From positions 1 to 64,000 of the forward strand of contig NZ_JARUKW010000019.1 in NCBI RefSeq assembly GCF_029688845.1: a DNA stretch of 64,000 nucleotides, given 5' to 3'. A model generated the notes under the pieces. The model was not told the origin of the DNA. It saw nothing but the letters and a program-made list of their open reading frames with translations, and did not search any database. A program made the translations under genes and the position numbers. The stretch is from Natronococcus sp. A-GB1 (GTDB taxonomy: Archaea; Halobacteriota; Halobacteria; Halobacteriales; Natrialbaceae). Position 1 is the stretch's first letter. Each line of letters opens with the position of its first letter. Positions 1 to 8,122 of this stretch are shown here, in pieces.

Positions 1-178
1 CGCAACTTCCAGCGTGAGAGCGGTATGCACGATTAGCCTCAGTTTCCCGAGGTTGTCGCGCTCCAGAGGGTAGTTTGGCCACGTGTTACTGAGCTATCTG
101 CTACGAGTCTAAACTCGTACAACTAGCATGGCTAAATCGGACTCCAATAGCAATGGCCTCCGGCAGGATCAACCGGAG
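1..178 (-). rRNA. rrs: 16S ribosomal RNA, 5' end only (partial)
   Basis: Read on the minus strand, the segment ending near base 178 starts with CTCCGGTTGATCCTGCCGG followed by the conserved archaeal 16S opening, including the universal early helices (CATGCTAGT, ACACGTGGCCAAAC). This is the first ~178 nt of 16S rRNA; the rest lies outside the window beyond base 1. The exact mature 5' end is set by processing and could differ by a few bases. Just upstream (187-201) is a small CCCCC/GGGGG hairpin in the precursor leader. Confidence 0.97.
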
Positions 179-363
179 TGCTCTTCCCCCGCGTTGGGGG
201 AGGTTGGCGGAGTATGATCGGTTCACACTCACTTGAATCGTCTATCGTATATGGGTCCAGTTCGGTGGTGCCGAATCGCGGACCGATCGGGCGTCACCGA
301 ACTACCAAGGCTCACATCAGAACTCATCTGTACGGCGGACCGCAGGGGTGAGCTCCTCATCTT

Positions 364-381
364 CTTCGTACTATAACGAAG
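364..381 (-). promoter_or_regulatory. Inverted repeat over a second possible box A in the rrn leader
   Basis: Arms CTTCGT (364-369) and ACGAAG (376-381) flank the A/T core ACTATA; on the minus strand this gives GTTATAGTACG, which could itself be a box A for a start close to 16S. It lies just downstream of the proximal promoter, so it may instead be a protein-binding site or leader hairpin. Function inferred only. Confidence 0.35.
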
Positions 382-386
382 TCCCC

Positions 387-409
387 GGTTACTACATAAG
401 GCCTTCGAA
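387..409 (-). promoter_or_regulatory. Candidate rRNA operon promoter (proximal)
   Basis: On the minus strand the block reads TTCGAAGGCCTTATGTAGT, with an A/T-rich box A (CTTATGTA) preceded by the TTCGA element typical of haloarchaeal rRNA promoters. Transcription would start roughly 25 bases further on and run about 190 nt before 16S. The assignment rests on resemblance to known halophile rrn promoters and on position; no start site can be seen directly. Confidence 0.6.
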
Positions 410-490
410 CGCAAGTCTCGCCGACAGGGAGTCACAAACACGTGACGGCGGCTTGAAAGACAGATTCGGAATATCGGTTCTCGAGCAATT

Positions 491-512
491 CAGTACTAAT
501 AGCCATCCCGAA
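491..512 (-). promoter_or_regulatory. Candidate rRNA operon promoter (distal)
   Basis: The minus strand reads TTCGGGATGGCTATTAGTACTG, the same layout as the proximal candidate (TTCG, about 6 bases, then an A/T box and GTA). Two copies about 100 bases apart fit the tandem promoters usual for haloarchaeal rRNA operons. Confidence 0.5.
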
Positions 513-1017
513 CGAGAGCCGGTACCGGACGGTCTTCGGAACGCGAATCACTCGAGCCGGTCTCCAGTCTACATCCCAACCGAGACGAGCAGAACGGAAC
601 GATGACGTTTCGAAATCGTATCCGATCAGCGCCACCGCCGCAGCTGCCGGCTTGTTCGAACGAGTATCGCCCGACGGTGATTCCGGTGTGTCATCTGAGG
701 CAGTCGGAAGCCTCCAAGGTGCCGAAAGCGAGGTGTCGAGTTCGTCCACGAGAGCACCGATAGTAGCCTCGAAGCAACGAAGAGCCACAGCGGTATCGAG
801 CTCGAGGAGCGTTCCGTAGCCAGCTCGCTTCGGTCTGCCCGGTTCGAACTGGACGGAACGGATCCGGCGACATCGAGTCGGTGACCGCTTTGCCCGGACC
901 AACCCCGGCGATGATCGTACGCAGGAACCCATCGGTCCGACGACGGCGCTCAGCCCGCCGCAGTCCGTTCGCCGGGGAACCGATACAGTCATCGTTTCTC
1001 GTGGGATATATGGTAGC
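513..1017. other. Gene-poor region upstream of the rRNA operon
   Basis: About 500 bases with no convincing gene. An open frame on the minus strand crosses it (432-1217) but also runs through the rrn promoter block and the antisense of the next gene. Its predicted protein is not consistently acidic. A decayed gene cannot be excluded for 600-1000. No repeat or RNA gene was recognised. Confidence 0.5.
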
Positions 1018-1458
1018 ATGAACCAAATTGAGCGATTCGAGGAGATAGACGCACCCCCCGAGGTGGTCTGGGAGGTTCTGGCCGAACTCGAGGACGCGGC
1101 GGGGCGAACGGCGATCGAGCGATCGATCGACGCGATCCCGGTCGTGGGAGACCGCCTGCGTCCGGAGCGATCGGCGACCGACGGTCGCAACGGGTTCCTC
1201 GAGCCGGAGGTCCTCATCGCCGAGGAGGACCGTCGGCTCGTCCGCCTCGATCGGGTCGGCGTGCCGTTCGCCTTCGACAGCTACCACGAGTTTCACCTCG
1301 AGCCGATCGACGGCGGGAGGCGAACCCGGCTCCTCCAGCGAGAGACCGCCCGGGGTGCGCTCGTTCCGCTGGCGTTCGACGAACGACGGCTCGATCGGGA
1401 GTTCGAGGAGCGAAACCGGACGATCAGAGAGCGAGCCGAGTCGCGAGCGAGAGCATGA
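1018..1458 (+). CDS. SRPBCC family protein (polyketide cyclase/dehydrase-like)
   Basis: 146 residues, about the size of a single SRPBCC/START-like helix-grip domain. The opening beta strand with FEEIDAPPEVVWEVL (residues 6-20) is the usual start of this fold: a lipid or hydrophobic ligand-binding cavity with the PxxVWxVL helix. The C-terminal helix (about 120-145) is very charged and would close the cavity. The ligand is unknown; haloarchaeal members are annotated only by fold. It stands alone, convergent with the HAD hydrolase downstream. Confidence 0.8.
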   Translation: MNQIERFEEIDAPPEVVWEVLAELEDAAGRTAIERSIDAIPVVGDRLRPERSATDGRNGFLEPEVLIAEEDRRLVRLDRVGVPFAFDSYHEFHLEPIDGGRRTRLLQRETARGALVPLAFDERRLDREFEERNRTIRERAESRARA

Positions 1459-1538
1459 GACGGACTGCAGTACCGGATCGGGCGCGTCCGTATAGCAGCT
1501 TGCGAGGGCTCTAAAACTCGACCGGTACGTCTGAACGG

Positions 1539-2189
1539 TTATCGAGGAAGGTCCCGTAACTCCGCGAGCGAGTCGATCTCGTAGGTCGGCTCCGTCGGGA
1601 GGTCGTAACCGCGGCGGTGGTCCCGGCGAACGAACGCCGCGTCGATTCCGAGGGCGTCGGCCGCGGCGACGTCGACGCGGCTGTCGCCGACGTAGATCGG
1701 GTTCTCGGCACCGAGGTCGTCGATCGCGCGCTCGAGGTAGTACGGCTCCGGTTTCTTTCGTTGGACTCCCCCGAGCGTCGGCTCCCGTCCGTACCAGACG
1801 TCGAACGGGGCGAGCGAGCAGTGATCGAGGATGTTGCCGATCGTCTCGTGCTGGTTGTTGCTAACGATCGCCGTCGGCTCCTCGAGGCGCTCGAGCGCCG
1901 TAACATCCTCGTAGGGTCGTTTTCGTCCCTTCCTGAGTTCCTCGAGCTGGGCCTCGACCGCCGCGCGCTCGCGGGCCGCCCAGAGCGTCTCGGGCTCGAG
2001 CTCCCGGTCGGTCGCGACCGTGCGAAGGGAGTCGACGTCCGGACCGAGCAACGTCTCGACCTCGTGGCTCGTCGGCTCCGCGACTCCGACCTCGTCGAAG
2101 GCGGCGCGGATCGCCTCGACCAGGACTCCGCGATCGGTCGGTCTCGTCAGCACGCCGTCGTTGTCGAAGACGAATGCGTCGTAGCCCAT
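1539..2189 (-). CDS. HAD family hydrolase (phosphoglycolate phosphatase-like)
   Basis: 216 residues, normal for the family. All HAD motifs are visible: motif I DNDGVLT with nucleophile Asp9 and acid Asp11, motif II Ser110 (AIVSNN), motif III Lys145/146 (QRKKPEP), and motif IV VGDSRVD (about 167-173) for magnesium. The helical cap lies between motifs I and II, as in gph-type phosphatases. It probably hydrolyses small phosphate monoesters in the cytoplasm; the true substrate cannot be told from sequence. Convergent with the SRPBCC gene. Confidence 0.88.
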   Translation of the reverse strand: MGYDAFVFDNDGVLTRPTDRGVLVEAIRAAFDEVGVAEPTSHEVETLLGPDVDSLRTVATDRELEPETLWAARERAAVEAQLEELRKGRKRPYEDVTALERLEEPTAIVSNNQHETIGNILDHCSLAPFDVWYGREPTLGGVQRKKPEPYYLERAIDDLGAENPIYVGDSRVDVAAADALGIDAAFVRRDHRRGYDLPTEPTYEIDSLAELRDLPR

Positions 2190-2352
2190 CCGTTCGATAG
2201 AGTAGGGGCTGCGGGGTTTTGTCGGTTGTGCTCGGGCCCTCAGACCCAGCGATCGTCCGCGGATTGAAGTACGGGGGAGCGGCCAGCACCATCGATGGAG
2301 ACCGAGGATTGGGACGGAAGGACGAGTCGGATCCGATCGCGGAGGGACGGCG

Positions 2353-2835
2353 ATGGGGCATAGAGCACTCGTCGCCTACGAGCGACCGGATCGGCTCTAC
2401 GACCTGCGCTACAGCCACTGGGGTGGGACGAGACTGGATCTCGTCGATCGGATCGACGACGAGCGCCCGCTCGCGGACGGCGCCGTCGAGGAGTCACCGG
2501 TCGCCGAGGCGGTCGCCGGAGAGCGGCTCCTCTCGGACTTCCTCGATCCCTGCAAGTACGAGGCGCTGTATCTCGCTCGCGAAGGAGGGAGCGACGGCTA
2601 CCGCGTCGCCTGGCTCGAGTGGGACGAGCGTCGCGGAGGCGACCGCGGCGCGATCGTCGAACTCGAGCCGGGCGAGGCCGATCGCGAGTTCCGGCTCTGG
2701 TTCCGGGCGACCAAAACGGTTCTCGATGATATCGTCGAACTGTGGCAGTTTCCTCGAGACGCGGCACGGACGTACCTCGAGGCGCGGGTCGTCGAGGAGT
2801 ACGATGGGGTTCCGTACACGTATCGCGGAACGTAG
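2353..2835 (+). CDS. Conserved haloarchaeal hypothetical protein (DUF6735-like)
   Basis: 160 residues, soluble and acidic. The N-terminus MGHRALVAYERPD and the YSHWGG block (20-25) resemble a haloarchaea-only family I recall as DUF6735. No catalytic motif or membrane segment is seen. It runs in the same direction as the MOSC gene 95 bases downstream but is not obviously in one operon. Function unknown; the family name is from memory and unverified. Confidence 0.75.
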   Translation: MGHRALVAYERPDRLYDLRYSHWGGTRLDLVDRIDDERPLADGAVEESPVAEAVAGERLLSDFLDPCKYEALYLAREGGSDGYRVAWLEWDERRGGDRGAIVELEPGEADREFRLWFRATKTVLDDIVELWQFPRDAARTYLEARVVEEYDGVPYTYRGT

Positions 2836-2930
2836 CTGCGCCGAGACAACGCTACACCGACGGGAGATGATGGCCGAGAACCGGTGACCGAACGGGATCG
2901 TTAAACCGTCTCACCGTCCAGTGGGAAACG

Positions 2931-3704
2931 ATGGCACGAGTCGACCGACTCCGGGTGTATCCGATCAAGGGACTCGACGGGATCGACCTCGAGCGAGCCG
3001 AGTTCGTCACGGGCGGAACCCTCGCGTTCGACAGGGAGTTCGCGCTCGTCGACGAGAGCGGGGACGTCGTAAACGGGAAGCGAACGCCGCGCGTCCACGG
3101 TCTCGAGACCGAGTTCGATCCCGAAACCGGGGAGCTCGCGGTCGGGACCGGCGACGGGGACCGTCAACGGTTCGATCCGGAAAACGAGCGCGAGACGGCC
3201 GAAGACTGGTTCGGCGATGTCTTCGACCTCGAGCTTACCCTCGAACGCGATCGGTCGCTCGGATTCGTCGACCGGCGGGAGATGGGGCCGTCGGTGATCA
3301 GCACGGCCACCCTCGAGACCGTCGCCGACTGGTTCGACGATCTGAGCGTCGAGAGCGTCCGCCGGCGAATGCGAGCGAACGTCGAAGTCGGCGGCGTCGA
3401 GCCGTTCTGGGAGGATCGCTTCGTCGGCTCCGGGGCGCCGTCGTTCGTCGCCGGCGACGTCCGGTTCGACGGCGTCACGTCCTGTGGGCGCTGTGTCGTC
3501 CCGAAACGCGATCCGGACACCGGCGAGGAGCTGGCAGGATTCCAGCAGCGATTCGTCGAGAAGCGACGGGAGACGTTTCCGGGGTGGGCCGATGGGGACG
3601 CCTTCGACCACTACTACACGCTGATGCTCATCGCGGACGTTCCCGAACGATACCGAGATCACGAGCTCGAGGTCGGCGATCCCGTCGAGATCGTCGAGGA
3701 GTAA
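2931..3704 (+). CDS. MOSC domain-containing protein
   Basis: 257 residues with an N-terminal beta-barrel (LRVYPIKGLDG, residues 7-17; the PIKG motif marks the family) and a MOSC domain carrying RANVEV (148-153) and the Cys pair GVTSCGRCVVPKRDPDTGE (Cys185, Cys188). MOSC proteins bind molybdenum cofactor or carry sulfur; relatives include the mARC reductases and YcbX. It probably handles Moco-dependent N-reduction or sulfur transfer. A rhodanese-type sulfur carrier is encoded convergently 9 bases away, which fits sulfur chemistry but is not proof. Confidence 0.9.
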   Translation: MARVDRLRVYPIKGLDGIDLERAEFVTGGTLAFDREFALVDESGDVVNGKRTPRVHGLETEFDPETGELAVGTGDGDRQRFDPENERETAEDWFGDVFDLELTLERDRSLGFVDRREMGPSVISTATLETVADWFDDLSVESVRRRMRANVEVGGVEPFWEDRFVGSGAPSFVAGDVRFDGVTSCGRCVVPKRDPDTGEELAGFQQRFVEKRRETFPGWADGDAFDHYYTLMLIADVPERYRDHELEVGDPVEIVEE

Positions 3705-3713
3705 TCTTCGGGA

Positions 3714-4049
3714 TCAGTCTCCGGCGTCGTCGGCCGACCCGGTCTCGAGGTCGTACTCCCACTCCCGGTAGCCACCCTCCATGCTCGCGACGGCGTCGTT
3801 GTCGACGTCCTCGTAACTTCCGATCAGTCTGGCGGCCTGGATCGAACTCTGGCCGATCGGACAGGCGACGATCACATCGTCGCCCCAGTCGTACTCGTCG
3901 ATCTCCGTCGCAAGCCTGGCCATCGGCACGTTGATCGCGCCTGGAATGTGTCCCTGCTCGTACTCGGATTCCGATCGGATATCGACGATCTGGATGTCGT
4001 CGTCCTCGAGCTTTGCCTTGACGTCTTCGGGGGAGATTTCGGATACCAT
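3714..4049 (-). CDS. Rhodanese-like domain protein (sulfurtransferase)
   Basis: 111 residues from the ATG at 4049; the longer open frame upstream is not acidic and looks like leader. One rhodanese domain with the VDIRSESEYEQGHIPGAINVP block (22-42) and active-site loop CPIGQSS (63-69). Cys63 would carry the persulfide. The six-residue CxxGxxS loop points to sulfur transfer rather than a Cdc25-like phosphatase. Divergent from the cupin gene, so the intervening 193 bases should hold both promoters. Confidence 0.9.
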   Translation of the reverse strand: MVSEISPEDVKAKLEDDDIQIVDIRSESEYEQGHIPGAINVPMARLATEIDEYDWGDDVIVACPIGQSSIQAARLIGSYEDVDNDAVASMEGGYREWEYDLETGSADDAGD

Positions 4050-4242
4050 TGTTGGGTGTCGGCGAGTGCCTGCCGTCTCGAGCGTCGGGCCGGACGGATC
4101 CGGTAGACCCCTCGACGGCGTCGGCTCGTATGCTCTCGATTGGGAGAGCGACCCGTTAACACCTTTCGGTCGGATCCGGCGGGTCGGGATCGACGAACGG
4201 TTCGACGCCACCACCGAGTGGACGAACGAGAAACGATCGGGT

Positions 4243-4551
4243 ATGCCAGAACTGACATCGCTTTCAGATCTGACCGAGACGCCCCACGCCGAGGTGTTCG
4301 ACGACGGCGGCGACCCTTGCGCGGTCCGGCTGCACCTCGAGGCCGACGAACGGATACCCGAACATCGCCACCCGGAGTCGCACGTGGTCTTTCACCTCCT
4401 GTCGGGCTCGCTCGAACTCTCGCTGGACGGGAGGCCCTACGAACTCGAATCGGGAGACCTCGTTCGGTTCGACGGCGACCGCGAGGTCGCCCCGCACGCC
4501 CTTGAGGAGAGCACGGCGGTGATCGTCTTCGCGCCGAAATCGGAGCCGTAG
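4243..4551 (+). CDS. Small cupin-domain protein
   Basis: 102 residues, a single cupin barrel. The metal motif is HRHPESH (41-47), with the second motif ending at His85 (PHAL). Starting at ATG 4243 gives a protein of the usual length; upstream in-frame sequence belongs to the promoter region. Such one-domain cupins bind a metal and often act as sugar- or metabolite-sensing or isomerase proteins; the substrate is not predictable here. Confidence 0.85.
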   Translation: MPELTSLSDLTETPHAEVFDDGGDPCAVRLHLEADERIPEHRHPESHVVFHLLSGSLELSLDGRPYELESGDLVRFDGDREVAPHALEESTAVIVFAPKSEP

Positions 4552-4578
4552 CTGGGAAATCGTTCGCGGCGACACCGT

Positions 4579-4611
4579 CGTGGATCCAGGTACTATCCAC
4601 GTTCGTGGATA
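4579..4611. promoter_or_regulatory. Inverted-repeat operator candidate upstream of purF
   Basis: A perfect palindrome TATCCACG-TT-CGTGGATA spans 4594-4611. A further half site CGTGGAT lies at 4579-4585 and a degenerate one (CTATCCGCA) at 4612-4620. It sits about 45 bases upstream of a T-rich box A (ATTTTTGT, near 4654-4661) and 75 bases before the purF start. The layout suggests binding by a dimeric regulator of purine synthesis; the regulator is not identifiable. Confidence 0.45.
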
Positions 4612-4685
4612 CTATCCGCATTCCAGGACCGCACTGATGGCACAAACACGGGGATTTTTGTCCGTGTAGGACGCTATGGTCGACC

Positions 4686-6197
4686 ATGACTGATGGGCGG
4701 GGCGAGACTCCCCGGCGAACAGGAATGACCGAGAAGTGCGGCGTCGTCGGCGTCGCGCTCGACGGTCGCGACGCGGCCCGACCGTTGTACTACGCGCTCT
4801 ACGCGCTCCAGCACCGCGGACAGGAGTCCGCGGGTATCGTCACCCACGACGGCTTCCAGCAGCACAGCCACGTCGACAGAGGCCTCGTCGGCGACGTCTT
4901 CGCCGAGGGCGACCTCGAGGGGCTGGCCGGCTCCGCGGGGATCGGCCACGTCCGCTACCCGACGGCGGGCTCGCTCGACACGTCCTGTGCGCAGCCGTTC
5001 TCGGTCTCGTTCAAGAGCGGCTCGCTAGGTCTCTCGCACAACGGCAACCTCGTCAACGCCGACGAGATCCGCGACGAGCTCGCCGCCCTCGGCCACGCCT
5101 TCACCAGTGACGGCGACACCGAGGTCATCGCCCACGACCTCGCGCGCAACCTGCTCGAGGAGGATCTGATCCGCGCGGTCAAGCGCACGATGAGGCGGAT
5201 CCACGGCTCCTACGCGCTGACGATTAGCCACGACGAGACGGTCCTTGGCGTTCGAGACCCACAGGGAAATCGCCCACTCTGTATCGGGCGCCTCGAGGAT
5301 GGCTACATCCTCGCCTCGGAGTCGGCCGCCATCGATACGCTGGACGGCGAACTCGTCAGGGACGTCCGCCCCGGCGAGCTGGTCGTCCTCGATGCGGACG
5401 GGCAGGGTTTCGACTCCTACCAGCTCGTCGAGGAGGACAACACCGCTCACTGCTTCTTCGAGCACGTCTACTTCGCCCGCCCGGACAGCGTCATCGACGA
5501 CACGCTCGTCTACGAGGCGCGTCGCGAGCTCGGTCGAAAGCTCTGGACCGAAAGCGGCGTCGAGACCGACGTCGTGATGCCGGTCCCCGACTCCGGACGC
5601 GCGTTCGCCTCGGGGTACGCCGAGGCTGCAGGTGAGACGACCCCCGACGGCGAGGCCCGCCCGGAGGACGACGACGGCGTCGAGTTCGCCGAGGGGCTGA
5701 TGAAGAACCGCTACGTCGGCCGAACGTTCATCATGCCGACCCAGGACGAACGCGAGCGCGCGGTTCGGCTGAAGCTCAACCCGATCAAATCAACGATCGA
5801 GGGCAAGACCGTCACCGTTATCGACGACTCTATCGTCCGCGGAACGACCTCCACCCAGCTGGTCCAGCTGCTCAAGGACTGTGGGGCCAAGGAGGTCCAC
5901 GTCCGCATCGGCGCCCCGGAGATCGTCGCCCCCTGCTACATGGGCATCGACATGGCCACCCGCGAGGAGCTGATCGCTTCCGACAAGGACACCGACGAGA
6001 TCCGCGAGGCTATCGACGCCGACAGCCTCGCCTATCTCTCGACCGACGCGGTCGCCGACGTGCTCGAGACCGAGCGCATCGACCTCTGTCTGGGCTGTGT
6101 AACGGGTGAGTACCCCTACGACATCGAAGGCGAAGAGGCCGACCGCGAGGTCGATCGGCCCGACCTCGGGGGCCGAACGATGGCCGCCGACGACTGA
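4686..6197 (+). CDS. purF: Amidophosphoribosyltransferase
   Basis: First committed step of purine synthesis: PRPP plus glutamine gives 5-phosphoribosylamine. Starting at 4686 it has 503 residues. The N-terminal nucleophile is Cys18 (EKCGVVGV), to be exposed by removal of a short propeptide; an inner ATG at 4725 would place it at Cys5. The glutaminase domain has LQHRGQESAGI and GHVRYPT; the PRPP loop is VIDDSIVRGTTST. Cys256, Cys417, Cys468 and Cys471 (CLGC) match the 4Fe-4S ligands of the Bacillus-type enzyme, so a cluster is likely. The box A near 4654 favours the 4686 start. Confidence 0.95.
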   Translation: MTDGRGETPRRTGMTEKCGVVGVALDGRDAARPLYYALYALQHRGQESAGIVTHDGFQQHSHVDRGLVGDVFAEGDLEGLAGSAGIGHVRYPTAGSLDTSCAQPFSVSFKSGSLGLSHNGNLVNADEIRDELAALGHAFTSDGDTEVIAHDLARNLLEEDLIRAVKRTMRRIHGSYALTISHDETVLGVRDPQGNRPLCIGRLEDGYILASESAAIDTLDGELVRDVRPGELVVLDADGQGFDSYQLVEEDNTAHCFFEHVYFARPDSVIDDTLVYEARRELGRKLWTESGVETDVVMPVPDSGRAFASGYAEAAGETTPDGEARPEDDDGVEFAEGLMKNRYVGRTFIMPTQDERERAVRLKLNPIKSTIEGKTVTVIDDSIVRGTTSTQLVQLLKDCGAKEVHVRIGAPEIVAPCYMGIDMATREELIASDKDTDEIREAIDADSLAYLSTDAVADVLETERIDLCLGCVTGEYPYDIEGEEADREVDRPDLGGRTMAADD

Positions 6198-6323
6198 CGC
6201 CCACACCGTCCGCGATTCTTTCTTCGCCAAACAGATCGTAAGTTGCGACAATACTTATCCGCGCCGAGCCCACGCGTGCCATATGGTATCGCGATTCAAT
6301 CCGCTTGAAATCGAGGACTCAGT

Positions 6324-6635
6324 ATGACTCGCCGGCGAACGTTTCTCACGCTGCTCGGCGCGGCGGCTGTGGCGAGTGCGGCGGGTACCGGAACGGCGGA
6401 AGAAACCGACAGCGAGGAAGTGGGAGAAACGAGCGGAGAACTCGAGCCCGCGGAGGCGCTGCTCGCGTACGTCGTTGCGAACTACGGCGACCGCCTCGAC
6501 GACGAGGACCGAGACGTGATCCGCGAGGGGATCGAGGGGTCGCTCGCTTCCGCCGACGCGTTCGGAGATGTCGGCCTCGAGAACGCGGACGAACCGGCGT
6601 ACGGATTTAGCGCGTACCGGGGTGACCGGCCGTGA
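6324..6635 (+). CDS. Tat-exported small protein coupled to amidase
   Basis: 103 residues. The start MTRRRTFLTLLGAAAVASAAG is a clear twin-arginine leader, followed by an acidic linker and a small helical domain (about 40-100). Its stop overlaps the start of the amidase (GTGA), so the two are translationally coupled. An A/T box (AATACTTAT, near 6251) lies about 65 bases upstream. It looks somewhat like the small Tat-leader subunit 3 proteins that escort or anchor dehydrogenases, but similarity is weak. It may be an export partner for the amidase, which has no leader of its own. Confidence 0.8.
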   Translation: MTRRRTFLTLLGAAAVASAAGTGTAEETDSEEVGETSGELEPAEALLAYVVANYGDRLDDEDRDVIREGIEGSLASADAFGDVGLENADEPAYGFSAYRGDRP

Positions 6636-8122
6636 TTTCCGACGAGATACTCGTCGAACCGGTCGACGAACTCGGCGGACGGCTTCGCGACGGCGAGTTC
6701 ACGGTCCGGGAACTCACGGAGGCCTACCTCGGCCGGCTCGAGCGGATCGGCTCCGAACTCAACGCCGTCGTGACGGTCACCGACGAGCGGGCGCTGGATG
6801 CGGCCGACCGGCTCGACGAGGAATTCGAGGACGGCGAGGACCGCGGCCCACTGCACGGTATTCCCTACGGCGTGAAGGACCTCGTCGCTACCGAGGACGC
6901 GCCGACGGCCTGGGGCGCGGAACCGTACCGCGACCAGGCGTTCGAGGAGGACGCCGCCGTGATCCGACGACTCGACGAGGCCGGCGGCGTCCTGCTCGGG
7001 AAGCTCGCGACGGTCGAACTCGCCGGCGGCTTCGGCTACGACAGTGCGGACGCCACCTTCTCCGGCCCCGGACGGAACCCGTGGGACGTCGAGGCCTGGG
7101 CCGGCGGCTCCTCGAGCGGTTCCGCGTCGGCGGTTGCGGCCGGCCTCGTCGGCTTCGCGATCGGGACGGAGACGTGGGGATCGCTCAACACGCCGGCGGC
7201 CTTTTCGGGGATCAGCGCGGTCCGGCCGACCTACGACCTGGTGAGCCGCGACGGCGTCATGGCGCTGTCGTGGACGATGGACAAGGTCGGGCCGATGTGT
7301 CGCACGGTCGACGGCTGTCAGCGCGTCCTCGAGGCGATCGCGGAGCCCCGTTCCGAGGATCGGCCCGGGCGAGGGCCGCCGAAGGGCGTGCCGGGGACTC
7401 CTCGAGCCGACGACCGACGAGGCGACTTCGCGGTCGCCGTCCTCGAGAGCGCGGGCGAGGGCGAACAGGAGGGAGTTCGCGAGAACTTCGAGCGGACCCT
7501 CGAGACGCTCGCGGAGTTCGCGACGGTCGAACGCGTCTCGTTGCCCGACCTGCCCTACGCCGAGATGGCGGGGACGATCATCGACGCCGAGGCCGCGGCG
7601 GCGTTCGAGACGCTCGTCGAAAGCGGGGATGTCCACGAACTCGACGACGAACTCCACCAGCTCGGCAGCTACCGGGCGAGCACGGTGCTCGCGAAGGACT
7701 ACGTCAACGCTAACCGCGTTCGGACGAAGGCGCAGCGCCAACTCGACGACCTCCTCGCCGAGTACGACGCGCTCGTCACCCCAGCCCGGGAGTCCGTGGC
7801 GAATCCGATCGAGGAATCGCTCGCGGAGTTCTTCGGGCAATTCGAGACGCCGCCCGTCAACGCCGCCGCGAACGTGACCGGGCTGCCGGGGGTGACGATT
7901 CCGAACGGCTTCGGCGAGCGCGGCCTCCCGACGGCCGTCGAGTTCGTCGGCCGCGCGTGGGTGGAACCGACGCTGCTCGCCGTGGCCTGTGAGTACGAGC
8001 GACGGACCGACCACGTCGACTACGCAGCGCTGGTCGAAGCGCTCGGAGGGGCAGTGAGCCGGGAGGCGCCACACGACGACGCGAATTCGGCGGCTACCCG
8101 CCGACGATCGAGCCGCCGTTGA
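6632..8122 (+). CDS. Amidase (amidase signature family)
   Basis: 496 residues from a GTG start overlapping the upstream gene by 4 bases. The amidase-signature triad is visible: Lys82 (YGVKDLVA), the cis-Ser in GGSSSGSAS (about Ser161), and nucleophile Ser184 in WGSLNTPA. That last block departs from the usual GGSIRxPA. It hydrolyses an amide or a related C-N bond; related to GatA but without a GatB/C context, so probably catabolic. The 3' end overlaps the convergent SDR gene by 29 bases. Confidence 0.88.
   Translation: MISDEILVEPVDELGGRLRDGEFTVRELTEAYLGRLERIGSELNAVVTVTDERALDAADRLDEEFEDGEDRGPLHGIPYGVKDLVATEDAPTAWGAEPYRDQAFEEDAAVIRRLDEAGGVLLGKLATVELAGGFGYDSADATFSGPGRNPWDVEAWAGGSSSGSASAVAAGLVGFAIGTETWGSLNTPAAFSGISAVRPTYDLVSRDGVMALSWTMDKVGPMCRTVDGCQRVLEAIAEPRSEDRPGRGPPKGVPGTPRADDRRGDFAVAVLESAGEGEQEGVRENFERTLETLAEFATVERVSLPDLPYAEMAGTIIDAEAAAAFETLVESGDVHELDDELHQLGSYRASTVLAKDYVNANRVRTKAQRQLDDLLAEYDALVTPARESVANPIEESLAEFFGQFETPPVNAAANVTGLPGVTIPNGFGERGLPTAVEFVGRAWVEPTLLAVACEYERRTDHVDYAALVEALGGAVSREAPHDDANSAATRRRSSRR

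Noticed and set aside
432-1217. 261-codon open frame on the minus strand upstream of 16S
   Set aside because: Runs through the rrn promoter block and antisense to the SRPBCC gene; product is not acidic overall. Only a decayed gene in 600-1000 remains possible.
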